The position numbers were made by a program, and so were the translations under genes. A stretch of DNA of 64,000 nucleotides, taken from positions 1,597,664 to 1,661,663 of the forward strand of contig NZ_FNVV01000014.1 in the NCBI RefSeq assembly GCF_900108345.1. The letters are read 5' to 3'. The DNA comes from Bacteroides ndongoniae. GTDB lineage: Bacteria; Bacteroidota; Bacteroidia; Bacteroidales; Bacteroidaceae. Under the pieces are notes generated by a model that was not told where the DNA came from, did not search any database, and saw only the letters and a program-made list of their open reading frames with translations. Below, in pieces: positions 51,634 to 60,548 of the stretch (positions within the stretch are counted from its first letter, which is position 1; each line of letters begins with the position of its first letter).

Positions 51634-54597
51634 TTAGAAATTAAGTTTCACACCGAATGTAAAGGTACGGGGAACCGGATAAGCACCCATATCCACACCA
51701 TTGAGTCCGTAAGGGCCTGCATTGATTACTTCCGGATCCATACCGGTATAATGGGTCAGAGTAAAGACATTCTGGGCACTTACCGAGAGCTGCAAGTCTG
51801 CTATGCGCGCCCACTTACGCGGGATTGTATAAGCCACAGTGATATTTTTCAGCTTAATGTAAGAAGCATCTTCCAGATAGAAATCTGAATCGGGATAATC
51901 CTTGTTATTGCTGTTACTATGGGTTGAGTAAAGGGCATCGGCCTTGTTCTCCACCATGTCCCAGCTCTTGTAGTAAGCATCGGCCAAGGTGATGAATTTA
52001 TATTTACCCACCATGGAAGACATGGCAAAGCGGCTCATATTAAGACGGTCGGCTCCCAAAGCTGCGTTGAAGAAACAGTTGAATGTCCAATTCTTCCAAG
52101 TCACAGTATTGTTCCAGCCAAATGTCCAGCTCGGTTCAGCCTGACCCTTCACCACCAAATCGTCACTTGTAGGAGTGGAGGTATAACTACCATCTGCCTG
52201 ATGCTTGTAAAGGTTCAGACCATCTTTGCTGAAGTTCTGCCATTCATACACATAGAACGAACCGATGGGATAGCCAACCTTCTTAATCTCGATAGGGCCG
52301 GCGCCAAATCCTGTAAGATTCTCTCCCACAATAAAGTCGTCACCACCTAAGTCTATCACCTCGTTGTGCAGCCAAGAAGCATTGAACGAAGTATCCCAAC
52401 GCAAGTCCTTAGTAGCTACCGGGGTGGCTGCTATATTGAATTCCACACCATGGTTACGAATCTCGCCGTGGTTCACCCAGAAGCTGCCACCGCCGTTATA
52501 AGCCGGAATGGGTTTCCGCAGCAACAAGTCCTTGGTATCCTTGCGGAACCATTCGGCGGTAAAGCTCAAGCGTCCGTCCAGTACCGAAGCATCCACACCT
52601 ACATTATACTGATAAGTGCTCTCCCAAGTGACATCGGGAGTGGCGGGCAAGCCGCTCCAATAGCCGTTCCATATTTGTCCGCTTCCCCACGAGTCGTAAT
52701 TCTTTTCGGCGAGCATTCCCAAAGTAGAGTAAGAGGAAATACCGGAATTACCCGACACGCCGAAGCTGGCACGCAGTTTCAATTGATCAAATATATTTTG
52801 ATTCTGCATGAAATTTTCCTCTGCTATATTCCAAGCCAACGCGGCAGACGGGAAATAGCCCCACTTATTGCCCTCGCTGAATTTCGAAGAACCATCGGCA
52901 CGCAGAGTAACGGTAGCCATGTAACGGCTCTTATAGCTATACATCACACGACCTAAAGCCGACACCATGGATGAAGCGGAATATCCGTTGTTTGCCGTAA
53001 TATTTGCGGCATTGTTCACATTCCAATATCCTACAAACTCGTTGTTCAACTCTGAACCTGCTATTGAAATGTTCTTACCCTCGTAGCCGCTCAATTCAAA
53101 TACTGCCGTAGCAGTAAGATGGTGGTCTTTATTAAACGTCTTGTCGTAAGTAACGTTCTCAATGTTTTGCCACGTCACCCCATGAACACCGCTATTCGTC
53201 ATTCCGCTCAACTCACCGGGAGCTGTCAATGAAGAAGTGAAGGTATAGCTGGGCGAATGGCTATAATTAAGGTAGCCTTGTGCAGAAAACGTCAAACCGT
53301 CAATAATCTTGTAGGTAAGGTTTACATTTCCATCAAAATTATAGTTGTAGCTATCCTCATAGTTTTCCACACGCCGACCGTAAGGGTTAGCGTCAACGGC
53401 ATTGTACGGGTCTTTATTATATATTCCCGTTTCCGGATCGCGCATCTCCATGGTAGGCGAGTAGTTCAGGAAAGTCATCATGTCGATATCGCCATTATGA
53501 CGATGCGAATAGCTCATGCTGAGTTTCGTCGACATAGTAAGACGGTCTGTAAGCTCGTTGTCCAGGTTGACACGCATCTGTGCCCGCTGGTTCTTGGTAG
53601 TAATGGTGATGGCTGTCTGATCGAGGAAGTTGGCAGATATGTAATACCGGTTCTTCTTATTACCGCCCGAAACACTGACTCTGTAATCCTGGCTCACCCC
53701 GGTCTGCAACATTATATCCTGCCAATCAATACCTTTCTGTCCTGTGCGGTATGCCTCCATATCTTCAGCCGATATAGTAGCACCTCCTCTATAATAGTTC
53801 AGGGCCTGTGCATATTCGTAAGGCGAAAGCAAGTCATACTTCTTGATGATATTCGAGATACCGACATTAGCCTCAACCGAAATGCTGGGTTTGCCTTCTG
53901 CTCCTTTTTTAGTCGTGATAAGGATAACGCCATTGGCACCGCGCGAACCGTAAATGGCCGTAGCAGATGCGTCCTTCAACACCTCGATGGAAGCAATGTC
54001 GTCGGGGTTCATGTCAAGCCCGCCGCCCACTACACCATCTGTCACATACAACGGCTCACACCCGGTATTAATAGAGGTAGTACCACGCACACGAATTTTC
54101 ACACCGCCACCGGGCATACCATCGGTATTGGTGACCTGCACACCTGTGGCACGGCCTTGAAGAATATCGCTCACACGCTTCACCGGCTGTTCCTTGTACT
54201 GTTTAGTCGAGATAGACGAAACGGACCCCGTAAGGTCTGACTTCTTCACCGCACCATAACCGATTACCACCACCTCGTCCAGCTGGGTCAGGTCTTCTTT
54301 AAGAAGAATCTGCAAATTGGTCTCCTTCCCCAACTGCACCTCTTGCGTCTCATAACCAATATAAGAGATGTGTAACATGGCCCCCTCGGCAGCATGAATG
54401 ACAAATCTCCCATCCACATCGGTAATTGTACCGGTTTCTGTTCCTTCTTGAGTGATATTCACCCCAATCAAAGGTTCGCTGCTCGCAGCATCGACTACGA
54501 CACCGCTATAGTTTTGCGTAACTTGTGCCCATGTGGAAGATACGGATACAAGCATACACAAAAACAAGCATCTTGCAACTTTTCTTATACTACTCAT
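51634..54597 (-). CDS. susC: SusC-like TonB-dependent outer-membrane transporter
   Basis: The 987-residue product has a signal peptide, a CarboxypepD_reg domain (about 27-105; GVVVDAASSEPLIGVNITQEG), a plug domain (VVIGYGAVKKSDLTGSVSSI; GRATGVQVTNTDGMPGGGVKIRVRG; YGSRGANGVILITTKKG) and a C-terminal beta-barrel. It imports glycans with SusD using TonB energy. The final strand ends in FGVKLNF, a typical outer-membrane signature. It is the first gene of the PUL operon. Confidence 0.97.
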   Translation of the reverse strand: MSSIRKVARCLFLCMLVSVSSTWAQVTQNYSGVVVDAASSEPLIGVNITQEGTETGTITDVDGRFVIHAAEGAMLHISYIGYETQEVQLGKETNLQILLKEDLTQLDEVVVIGYGAVKKSDLTGSVSSISTKQYKEQPVKRVSDILQGRATGVQVTNTDGMPGGGVKIRVRGTTSINTGCEPLYVTDGVVGGGLDMNPDDIASIEVLKDASATAIYGSRGANGVILITTKKGAEGKPSISVEANVGISNIIKKYDLLSPYEYAQALNYYRGGATISAEDMEAYRTGQKGIDWQDIMLQTGVSQDYRVSVSGGNKKNRYYISANFLDQTAITITTKNQRAQMRVNLDNELTDRLTMSTKLSMSYSHRHNGDIDMMTFLNYSPTMEMRDPETGIYNKDPYNAVDANPYGRRVENYEDSYNYNFDGNVNLTYKIIDGLTFSAQGYLNYSHSPSYTFTSSLTAPGELSGMTNSGVHGVTWQNIENVTYDKTFNKDHHLTATAVFELSGYEGKNISIAGSELNNEFVGYWNVNNAANITANNGYSASSMVSALGRVMYSYKSRYMATVTLRADGSSKFSEGNKWGYFPSAALAWNIAEENFMQNQNIFDQLKLRASFGVSGNSGISSYSTLGMLAEKNYDSWGSGQIWNGYWSGLPATPDVTWESTYQYNVGVDASVLDGRLSFTAEWFRKDTKDLLLRKPIPAYNGGGSFWVNHGEIRNHGVEFNIAATPVATKDLRWDTSFNASWLHNEVIDLGGDDFIVGENLTGFGAGPIEIKKVGYPIGSFYVYEWQNFSKDGLNLYKHQADGSYTSTPTSDDLVVKGQAEPSWTFGWNNTVTWKNWTFNCFFNAALGADRLNMSRFAMSSMVGKYKFITLADAYYKSWDMVENKADALYSTHSNSNNKDYPDSDFYLEDASYIKLKNITVAYTIPRKWARIADLQLSVSAQNVFTLTHYTGMDPEVINAGPYGLNGVDMGAYPVPRTFTFGVKLNF

Positions 54598-54654
54598 ATT
54601 AAAATAGGATTAAGTAATAAATAACTGTTAATATAGGTTTATTTCTCTGACCAC

Positions 54655-54797
54655 CAAAATTAAATAAACAGCTTTTTATCCTGCTCAACAAATAGTTATA
54701 AAGTATCAAATTTAGATTTGGATAAGTCAACAAATAATCTTAAGACATCAATAAATGTTCATTTTGGCTATTTTTATCCAAATAATCTCTATATTTG
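54655..54797. promoter_or_regulatory. divergent promoter region of the PUL
   Basis: The 223-nt gap between susC and the regulator holds promoter candidates on both strands. On the plus strand TATATTTG (54790-54797) lies 23 nt before the ATG at 54821, with TTTTG at 54762-54766. On the minus strand, CAAAATTA (54655-54662) and CAAATTTA (54707-54714) read TAATTTTG and TAAATTTG. The minus boxes lack well-spaced -33 elements. Confidence 0.45.
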
Positions 54798-54820
54798 AGA
54801 CCGGATTAATCATTTATATC

Positions 54821-57538
54821 ATGAGACACATCATAGTTGCCATACTTTTTGCGTTTACTCTGTGTCTGCCCTTACATGCCATCCAGGAGACACTTTCTTT
54901 CATCCCCTTCTCGCTTAACGAGGGACTGACACATACCAGAGTGCAATGCATCTTCTGCGATCATGCAGGAATCGTATGGATTGGGACGAAGAACGGACTC
55001 AACAGCTGGGACCAATCTGAACTGAAAAACTATCTTCACAATCCCTCCGACCCGAAATCGCTGCCCGACAACTACATTAAATTCATCACCGAAGGGGCCG
55101 ACCAAAAACTATACCTATCCACCAACCATGGGGTCGGAACGTTTGACCCGGCGCTTAAACAGTTCAGCCCACTTCTGTATGAAGGAAAGCCATTCGAAGC
55201 ATGGAGTTGCCTGCATACCGACAGTGTCCTGCTGTTAGGTGGCCGCAACACGATTTACAGCTATCATTACCAGAGCCGGTCACTCGCCCCGTTGATAAAT
55301 GAAGTAAAAGGAGACCTAAACAAATGCATCACGCACATTGCCCTTTGGGATGACCAAACCTACATCGCCTCCTGCAAACACGACGGCATCTGGATATACG
55401 ACCTGAAGCGGCAAACCATGTCGCGCTGCCCGTTTGTGCAGAAGCACAATGTCAACAGCATTTTTGTCGATAGCCAAAAGCGCCTGTACGTATCGGTCTA
55501 TGGCAATGGAGTTTTCAGATACCGGCACGACGGGACTCCCGACGGGCACTTCTCCGTGCAAAACGGCAAGCTTACACACAACGTGGTTTCTGACTTTGTA
55601 GAAAAGGACAGCATCATCTGGATGGGCACAGACGGAGGGGGAATCAATCTGCTGGACTTGCATACCGATGAGGTAAAATGTATAAAGCACATTCCGAGCG
55701 ACCCTCTTTCCCTGCCGAACAACTCCATCTTTTGCCTTTACAAGGATAGGAAAGGAAACATCTGGGGAGGGAGCGTGCATGCCGGATTGTTCGCCATCAT
55801 CAAGAATCACATCAAGACGTACAAAGACACACCGCCAAACGTTCCATACGGCCTGAGCGAGCCGACAATCACCGCATTGCACGAGGAGGCAGACACCTTA
55901 CTGTGGATTGGCACGGACGGAGGTGGCCTCAATGCCTACGACCAGCACACCACACTGTTCCGGCATTTTCCCTCCACAAGCGGCAAGAAAGTGGTGTCCA
56001 TCGTCTCATTCTCACCCGACAAGCTGCTCATATCATGCTTCAACGATGGGTTTTATCTTTTCGACAAGCGCACGGCCCAGATTACTCCCTACCCACTTAT
56101 AGACAGCCATACAGCCCGGGAAGAGTTTGCCAAAGGCGACTTGGTAAACCTGTATGCCACCCCCGACGAAATCTACATCTTCGGCTACCACATTTATATA
56201 TACAACCGGCATACGCATGAAACCTACCGGCTTTCCACCCCGCCCAACGTGGAAAACTACCAGCTCATGAACGCGCAACCTGTGCATGAGGACGACCGCT
56301 ACATCTACATCATGAGCTATAAAGAACTGCTGCAAATTGAGAAGGCCTCGAAAAGCATCACCCTGCTCTTCAGCGTTTCAGACAACGAGTCGCTCACCTC
56401 GGCCTGCATTGACAGCCAAGGCAACTTCTGGATAGGCAGCGATTACGCTTTGTACTACTATGACACGGCAAGCAAGCTGTCTAAAAAGGTGCAAAACATA
56501 CTGTTCCAGAACATCCAGAGCCTGACATCAGACTCCAAGGAGCGTATCTGGATAGGAGCCAACAACATGCTGCTGGTCTATTTCATCCACGAGAAGCGGA
56601 CCATGATATTGGACGAGACGGACGGCGTGAAGCCCAACGAGTACATTTTCACCCCCATGCCGAGGTCGCTCAGCCAGAATATCTACATGGGCGGGACACA
56701 AGGGCTAACGGTCATCAACCAGAACATCGAAATAGTGGATGACTATGCCCCCGCCGTAAACCTGCTCAGCATCAACCTGGACGGCAAGGACATCACCCGC
56801 GACGTATTGCCGCACCGGAAGCTGGTAGTGCCGTACCAACACTCGTCCATCAACTTCAAAGTGATTGTTGACGAAAGTGTGCCCTTCTGCAAGCACCTCT
56901 TCAACTACATCCTTGAGGGAGACGAACCGAGGAAAATCCAAAGCGCCTCGCGAAGCGTAGAACTGGGCCACTTGAATCCCGGCAACTATACCCTGCTGGC
57001 CAATTGCAACACCAACAACAATTGGAGCAAGCCCATGGAGCTGCTCCACATCCACGTCCAGGCCCCCATCTGGCAAAGACCCTGGTTCATTGGCCTTTGT
57101 CTGCTCATATTCATTATGCTCTTCACCGGCGGAATATGGCTGCTGCAAAAGCGCATGGCGCACAAGTACAAACTGCTGATCGCCAAGAACGAGCGCGAGC
57201 AGGAAGAAAGGCTGCGCTTCATCGCCCGCCTGAACGAAGTGATTGACAACAACATCGACAACCCCAACCTCGACAACCACTTTTTGCAGAACGAAATGGC
57301 CATGGGGCGCACATCGCTCTACAACAAGCTGAAGCAGGCCACCGGCATGGGAACGAGCGAATACATCAACCACCGCAAGATAGAAAAAGCGAAAAAGCTG
57401 CTGACGAACACCAACCTCAGCATCTCCGAAATATCCGACTGCCTGGGCTTCACCTATCAACGCTATTTCAGCACCATCTTTAAGAAAACGACAGGGCTGT
57501 CCCCCTCGCAATTCCGCCATCAAAGCAGTTTGAAGTAA
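54821..57538 (+). CDS. membrane-spanning propeller/AraC-type PUL regulator without kinase or receiver
   Basis: The ATG at 54821 (MRHIIVAILFAFTLCLPLHA) is chosen because the -7 box lies within the longer frame. The 905-residue product has a signal sequence, a periplasmic two-bladed-repeat propeller (two-component-regulator-propeller repeats such as GIVWIGTKNGLN, IIWMGTDGGGINLL, NFWIGSDYAL), a Y_Y_Y-like domain (about 680-750), one transmembrane helix (PWFIGLCLLIFIMLFTGGIW) and a cytoplasmic AraC-type HTH (TSLYNKLKQATGMGTSEYIN; ISDCLGFTYQRYFSTIFKK). Unlike standard HTCS proteins there is no histidine kinase or receiver between helix and HTH. It is divergent from susC, so it probably regulates the PUL. 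Confidence 0.87.
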   Translation: MRHIIVAILFAFTLCLPLHAIQETLSFIPFSLNEGLTHTRVQCIFCDHAGIVWIGTKNGLNSWDQSELKNYLHNPSDPKSLPDNYIKFITEGADQKLYLSTNHGVGTFDPALKQFSPLLYEGKPFEAWSCLHTDSVLLLGGRNTIYSYHYQSRSLAPLINEVKGDLNKCITHIALWDDQTYIASCKHDGIWIYDLKRQTMSRCPFVQKHNVNSIFVDSQKRLYVSVYGNGVFRYRHDGTPDGHFSVQNGKLTHNVVSDFVEKDSIIWMGTDGGGINLLDLHTDEVKCIKHIPSDPLSLPNNSIFCLYKDRKGNIWGGSVHAGLFAIIKNHIKTYKDTPPNVPYGLSEPTITALHEEADTLLWIGTDGGGLNAYDQHTTLFRHFPSTSGKKVVSIVSFSPDKLLISCFNDGFYLFDKRTAQITPYPLIDSHTAREEFAKGDLVNLYATPDEIYIFGYHIYIYNRHTHETYRLSTPPNVENYQLMNAQPVHEDDRYIYIMSYKELLQIEKASKSITLLFSVSDNESLTSACIDSQGNFWIGSDYALYYYDTASKLSKKVQNILFQNIQSLTSDSKERIWIGANNMLLVYFIHEKRTMILDETDGVKPNEYIFTPMPRSLSQNIYMGGTQGLTVINQNIEIVDDYAPAVNLLSINLDGKDITRDVLPHRKLVVPYQHSSINFKVIVDESVPFCKHLFNYILEGDEPRKIQSASRSVELGHLNPGNYTLLANCNTNNNWSKPMELLHIHVQAPIWQRPWFIGLCLLIFIMLFTGGIWLLQKRMAHKYKLLIAKNEREQEERLRFIARLNEVIDNNIDNPNLDNHFLQNEMAMGRTSLYNKLKQATGMGTSEYINHRKIEKAKKLLTNTNLSISEISDCLGFTYQRYFSTIFKKTTGLSPSQFRHQSSLK

Positions 57539-57813
57539 AACCTGTATTATTATATCAATATGAAAAATATTTTATTCTATTTCTTTTGGCACTAAATAAA
57601 AGAAATGTTCAGCGGAACCAATCCAGCCATATTACCCAGATTAAATCGTAAATCCGCCTCATCCCCGCCATCCGCGTCTAAAAAATCCTCCCTCTCAACC
57701 CTAAACACTAAACGCTAAACGCTAAACCCAACTATTAATTTTTAATTTTTCATTCTTAATTATTCCTCGCTTCTTCATTAGCTTCGCAATGTAAATCCCA
57801 AAAACAAAATAGT
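57539..57813. other. intergenic words, no gene
   Basis: The gap contains TCCGCCTCATCCCCGCCATCC-like text, AACACTAAACGCTAAACGCTAAACCC words (57703-57728, period 7 or 8) and AATTTTTAATTTTTCATTCTTAATT words. These are the same families as 62840-63080. No gene or clear promoter is visible. Confidence 0.7.
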
Positions 57814-59037
57814 ATGGCAACAATCAAAGTAAAATTCCGCCCGTCGGCGGTCAACGGGAAAGCAGGAGCGGTCTGCTACCAGCTTTGCCACAGACAGGAA
57901 AACAAACAGATTACCACCTCCATGCGGATCTTCCCCCACTGGTGGAACCCTCAAAAACGCGAACTGATCACCACACCCGACAACGCCACCACCGTCTCGG
58001 CCTACCGCAGACAGATCGAACAGGACGTACACAAACTGCGCGAAATCGTCCGACAGCTGGATGCCACCGCCCAACCCTACACCCTGACCGATGTCGTCCG
58101 CCTCTTCCAGTCCGACCTGGCTTCCAACGGCATACTGGAGTATCTGCAAAAAGAAATCCTCCGGCTTCAGGACAACAACCAGTATGGCACCTCCCGCAAC
58201 TACCGGCGCACCCTGAGCAGCTTCTCCACCTTTCTGAAAGGCACCGATGTCCCCCTCCCCGCCGTAGACGCCACCCTCATCGGCCGGTACGAGAAGTGGC
58301 TGGCCCAACGCAACGTCCGGCGCAACAGCAGCTCGTTCTACATGCGCATCCTGCGCGCCGCCTACAACAAGGCCGTACGCGAAAAACTGACCGAACAGTC
58401 CTACCCGTTCGCCCAGGTCTACACCGGCATCGCCCCTACCCCCAAACGGGCAGTCAGCGAAGAGACCATCCTCCAGCTGCAAAGGCTCAACCTGTCCGGC
58501 CACCCGTCCCTGCTCCTTGCAAGAGACCTGTTCATATTCAGTTACTGTACGCGTGGCATGGCATTCGTCGACATGGCTTATCTGAAAAAATCGGATATTG
58601 CCGACGGCTCCATCACCTACTACCGCCACAAGACCGGCCAGCGCCTGACACTGCGCATCGAGCCTTGCATCCGCAGCATCCTGGAACGCTACCTGCCCGC
58701 CCGCCCCGACAGTCCCTACATCTTCCCCGTCATCACGTCGGCCGACCCCGAACAGGCCTACCGGCAGTACCAGACAGGACTGAACTACCACAACCAGAAG
58801 CTGAAACAGCTGGGCGCGCTCGTCAGCGAGACGCTCCGCCTCTCCTCCTACACCTCGCGCCATAGCTGGGCCACTGCCGCACGCAACCACGACATCCCCC
58901 TTTCCGTCATCAGCGCCGGCATGGGACACACCTCCGAGAAGACCACCCGGATCTACCTGGATTCGTTGAACAATACAATTATAGATGATGCAAACAGAGG
59001 AATATTACGGGATTTCAACCTTACCGTTTCTATGTAG
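57814..59037 (+). CDS. tyrosine site-specific recombinase (Tsr type), likely inverts the adjacent promoter
   Basis: The 407-residue product is a tyrosine recombinase: an N-terminal SAM-like core-binding domain (about 100-195, with TYRRTLSSFSTFLKGTD-like text) and a catalytic domain (about 215-400). Visible conserved elements are the first Arg (SYCTRGMAFVDMAYLKK), TSRHSWATAAR (the HxxR box, with Tyr in place of the first His), and the nucleophile Tyr in MGHTSEKTTRIYLDSL. Bacteroides recombinases of this kind invert promoters of surface polysaccharide loci. The last codons and the stop lie inside the left inverted repeat, and the right repeat lies 288 bp downstream. Confidence 0.93.
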   Translation: MATIKVKFRPSAVNGKAGAVCYQLCHRQENKQITTSMRIFPHWWNPQKRELITTPDNATTVSAYRRQIEQDVHKLREIVRQLDATAQPYTLTDVVRLFQSDLASNGILEYLQKEILRLQDNNQYGTSRNYRRTLSSFSTFLKGTDVPLPAVDATLIGRYEKWLAQRNVRRNSSSFYMRILRAAYNKAVREKLTEQSYPFAQVYTGIAPTPKRAVSEETILQLQRLNLSGHPSLLLARDLFIFSYCTRGMAFVDMAYLKKSDIADGSITYYRHKTGQRLTLRIEPCIRSILERYLPARPDSPYIFPVITSADPEQAYRQYQTGLNYHNQKLKQLGALVSETLRLSSYTSRHSWATAARNHDIPLSVISAGMGHTSEKTTRIYLDSLNNTIIDDANRGILRDFNLTVSM

Positions 59038-59353
59038 GAGACGTGTAGTTTATCTTACCATTGATAACCATACGCATAGGCTAACTAAAAACACATTTAT
59101 ATTCGGTTTGTTCATTTTCGGGTCCGAAGAAAACCCCTTTTTTGCCGGTTGTCTGTTTTGCTTTTTTCTTTCTGCTGTTTTCAACACCCTTTAAACAGCT
59201 TCTCTGTAACAAGGTTGTAAACCTTTGATTCCATGCCACGTTTCTTTTTGCTCAAAAGAGGCATTTAATAAAAAAAACATATAAAATACTTTTTCGTTTA
59301 TTGGATTATACCTACATTTGCACGCTTTTCTAACGTCTCCTACATAGAAACGG
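59024..59353. promoter_or_regulatory. invertible promoter segment between 21-bp inverted repeats
   Basis: Left arm 59024-59044 (starts CCGTTTCTATG, ends GGAGACGT) and right arm 59333-59353 are exact reverse complements over 21 bp with no mismatch. The flanks differ on both sides. The 288-bp segment (59045-59332) carries a promoter that points right, towards the polysaccharide genes, in this copy (ON). Because the recombinase stop codon lies inside the left arm, inversion would not alter the recombinase protein. Confidence 0.9.
59293..59320 (+). promoter_or_regulatory. outward promoter in the invertible segment
   Basis: TACATTTG (59313-59320) is a full match to TAnnTTTG. TTTC at 59293-59296 is a near match to the -33 TTTG at about 16-20 nt distance. 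The box ends 12 nt before the right inverted repeat and reads out into the polysaccharide locus. Confidence 0.7.
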
Positions 59354-59591
59354 CAGAAAGGCAGGGTTACGGTAGTCGCCTACTGTGTTTAGGGGTGACC
59401 CGGATTTCGGAGTTTCTCATTGAGAACAAGCGAATTAACTCTAAGTGCTGCATTTCTCGGACAAACAGTTCAGGAAGTGCAGGAATGGAGAGTATATACC
59501 CAAACTTCGCATAGGTGAACCATAAAAACGGAAGTAAAAATCAAAAATAAGAGAGCTACTTCTATAAATAAAAAACAATTCAAACGGCCCC
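59354..59591 (+). other. 238-nt leader of the polysaccharide operon
   Basis: No gene is seen between the right inverted repeat and the antiterminator start. In B. fragilis, UpxY-family proteins act on leaders of this length to prevent premature termination. Short self-complementary stretches are present (GGTAG-TCG-CCTAC near 59371; GGGGTGACCC near 59392), but no T-run terminator. Confidence 0.5.
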
Positions 59592-60149
59592 ATGATGCAC
59601 TGGTTTGCTTTAAAAGTGTTTTATAACAAAGTCTTCGACATCGAAAAGGCTTTGGAGAAAGAGCACATCGAGACGTATATCCCTTGCGAAGAAACGTTAG
59701 TCATCCGGAACGGAATCAAAAAAACGGTGCGCAAGCCGATGATCAGTTCCCTCATGTTTTTCCGTGCCACCACAGCCGATGCGTTGAAGGTCCAGAAGAT
59801 GTTCACCGACAAGGTCATCCTTTATACCCGACTGGAGGATATGAAAAGGATCCCGCTTGTCATCCCCGACGAGGAAATGAACACTTTCATGCTGGTCACT
59901 TCTGCCGGCGAAAAAGGCATCGAATATTACGACGACGCCCCCAAGTTCCATCAGGGCGACCGCGTAAGGGTGACCGACGGCAAGTTCAAGGGTGCCGAAG
60001 GGTATATCTGTCGCGTTAAGAAAAACCGGAGACTGGTGGTCTCCATTCAGGGAGTGTGCGCCGTCCTTACGTCGTATATTCCACGTTCTTTTTTAGAGAT
60101 AATATCGAAGAAACCCACAGTGTCAGAACCAATCAAGGAGGCTCACTAA
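59592..60149 (+). CDS. UpxY-like NusG-family transcription antiterminator
   Basis: The 185-residue product has an N-terminal NusG (NGN) domain (WFALKVFYNKVFDIEKALEK, then ETYIPCEETLVIRNGIKKTV) and a C-terminal KOW domain (GDRVRVTDGKFKGAEGYICRV). UpxY proteins travel with RNA polymerase and allow read-through of their own long capsule operons. It is the first gene after the invertible promoter. The usual UpxZ partner gene is not seen next to it. Confidence 0.92.
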   Translation: MMHWFALKVFYNKVFDIEKALEKEHIETYIPCEETLVIRNGIKKTVRKPMISSLMFFRATTADALKVQKMFTDKVILYTRLEDMKRIPLVIPDEEMNTFMLVTSAGEKGIEYYDDAPKFHQGDRVRVTDGKFKGAEGYICRVKKNRRLVVSIQGVCAVLTSYIPRSFLEIISKKPTVSEPIKEAH

Positions 60150-60239
60150 TAGCAGCCTATTGCCTGCGGGCAAGGCTGCAATCAGGATAACAGGTACAGC
60201 AGCCTCCGTCATATATTTAAATTAAGTTTCGCAAGTGCT

Positions 60240-60500
60240 CAATTTATTAGGAGACAAGGGAACGAGTTAACAAGACCACAAGGTTAGTTGACAAGGGAAC
60301 AAGTTAACAAGACCACAAGGATTGCTTACTGCTTTCAGGAGACAAGGGGACGAGTTAACAAGACCACAAGGATTGCCTACTTGTCACCTCGTCACCTCGT
60401 CAACTTGTCAACTCACGACTTGTCAACTCGTCAACTCGTCAACTTGTCAACTCACGACTCGTCAACTTGTCAACTCGTAGACTCGTCAACTCCCACTTGA
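60240..60500. repeat. GACAAGGGAACGAGTTAACAAG octad array with inverted halves
   Basis: GACAAGGGAACGAGTTAACAAGACCACAAGG-type units occur at 60252, 60291 and 60342 with changes. They are followed by CTTGTCACCTCGTCACCTCGTCAACTTGTCAACTC (from 60379) and many GTCAACTCGTCAACTTGTCAACTC words. The word period is 8 nt. This is the largest member of the family also found at 8905, 16637 and 24921. The gap 60150-60548 has no gene. Confidence 0.88.
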
Positions 60501-60548
60501 GCCCCAGCGAAAGTTAAGCATTTAACCTAAAACAAAACATTTACAGTT

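Noticed and set aside
59045..59332. Short frame inside the invertible segment (58985-59194)
   Set aside because: It overlaps the recombinase end and the left repeat, is short and has no conserved features; promoter content explains the segment.
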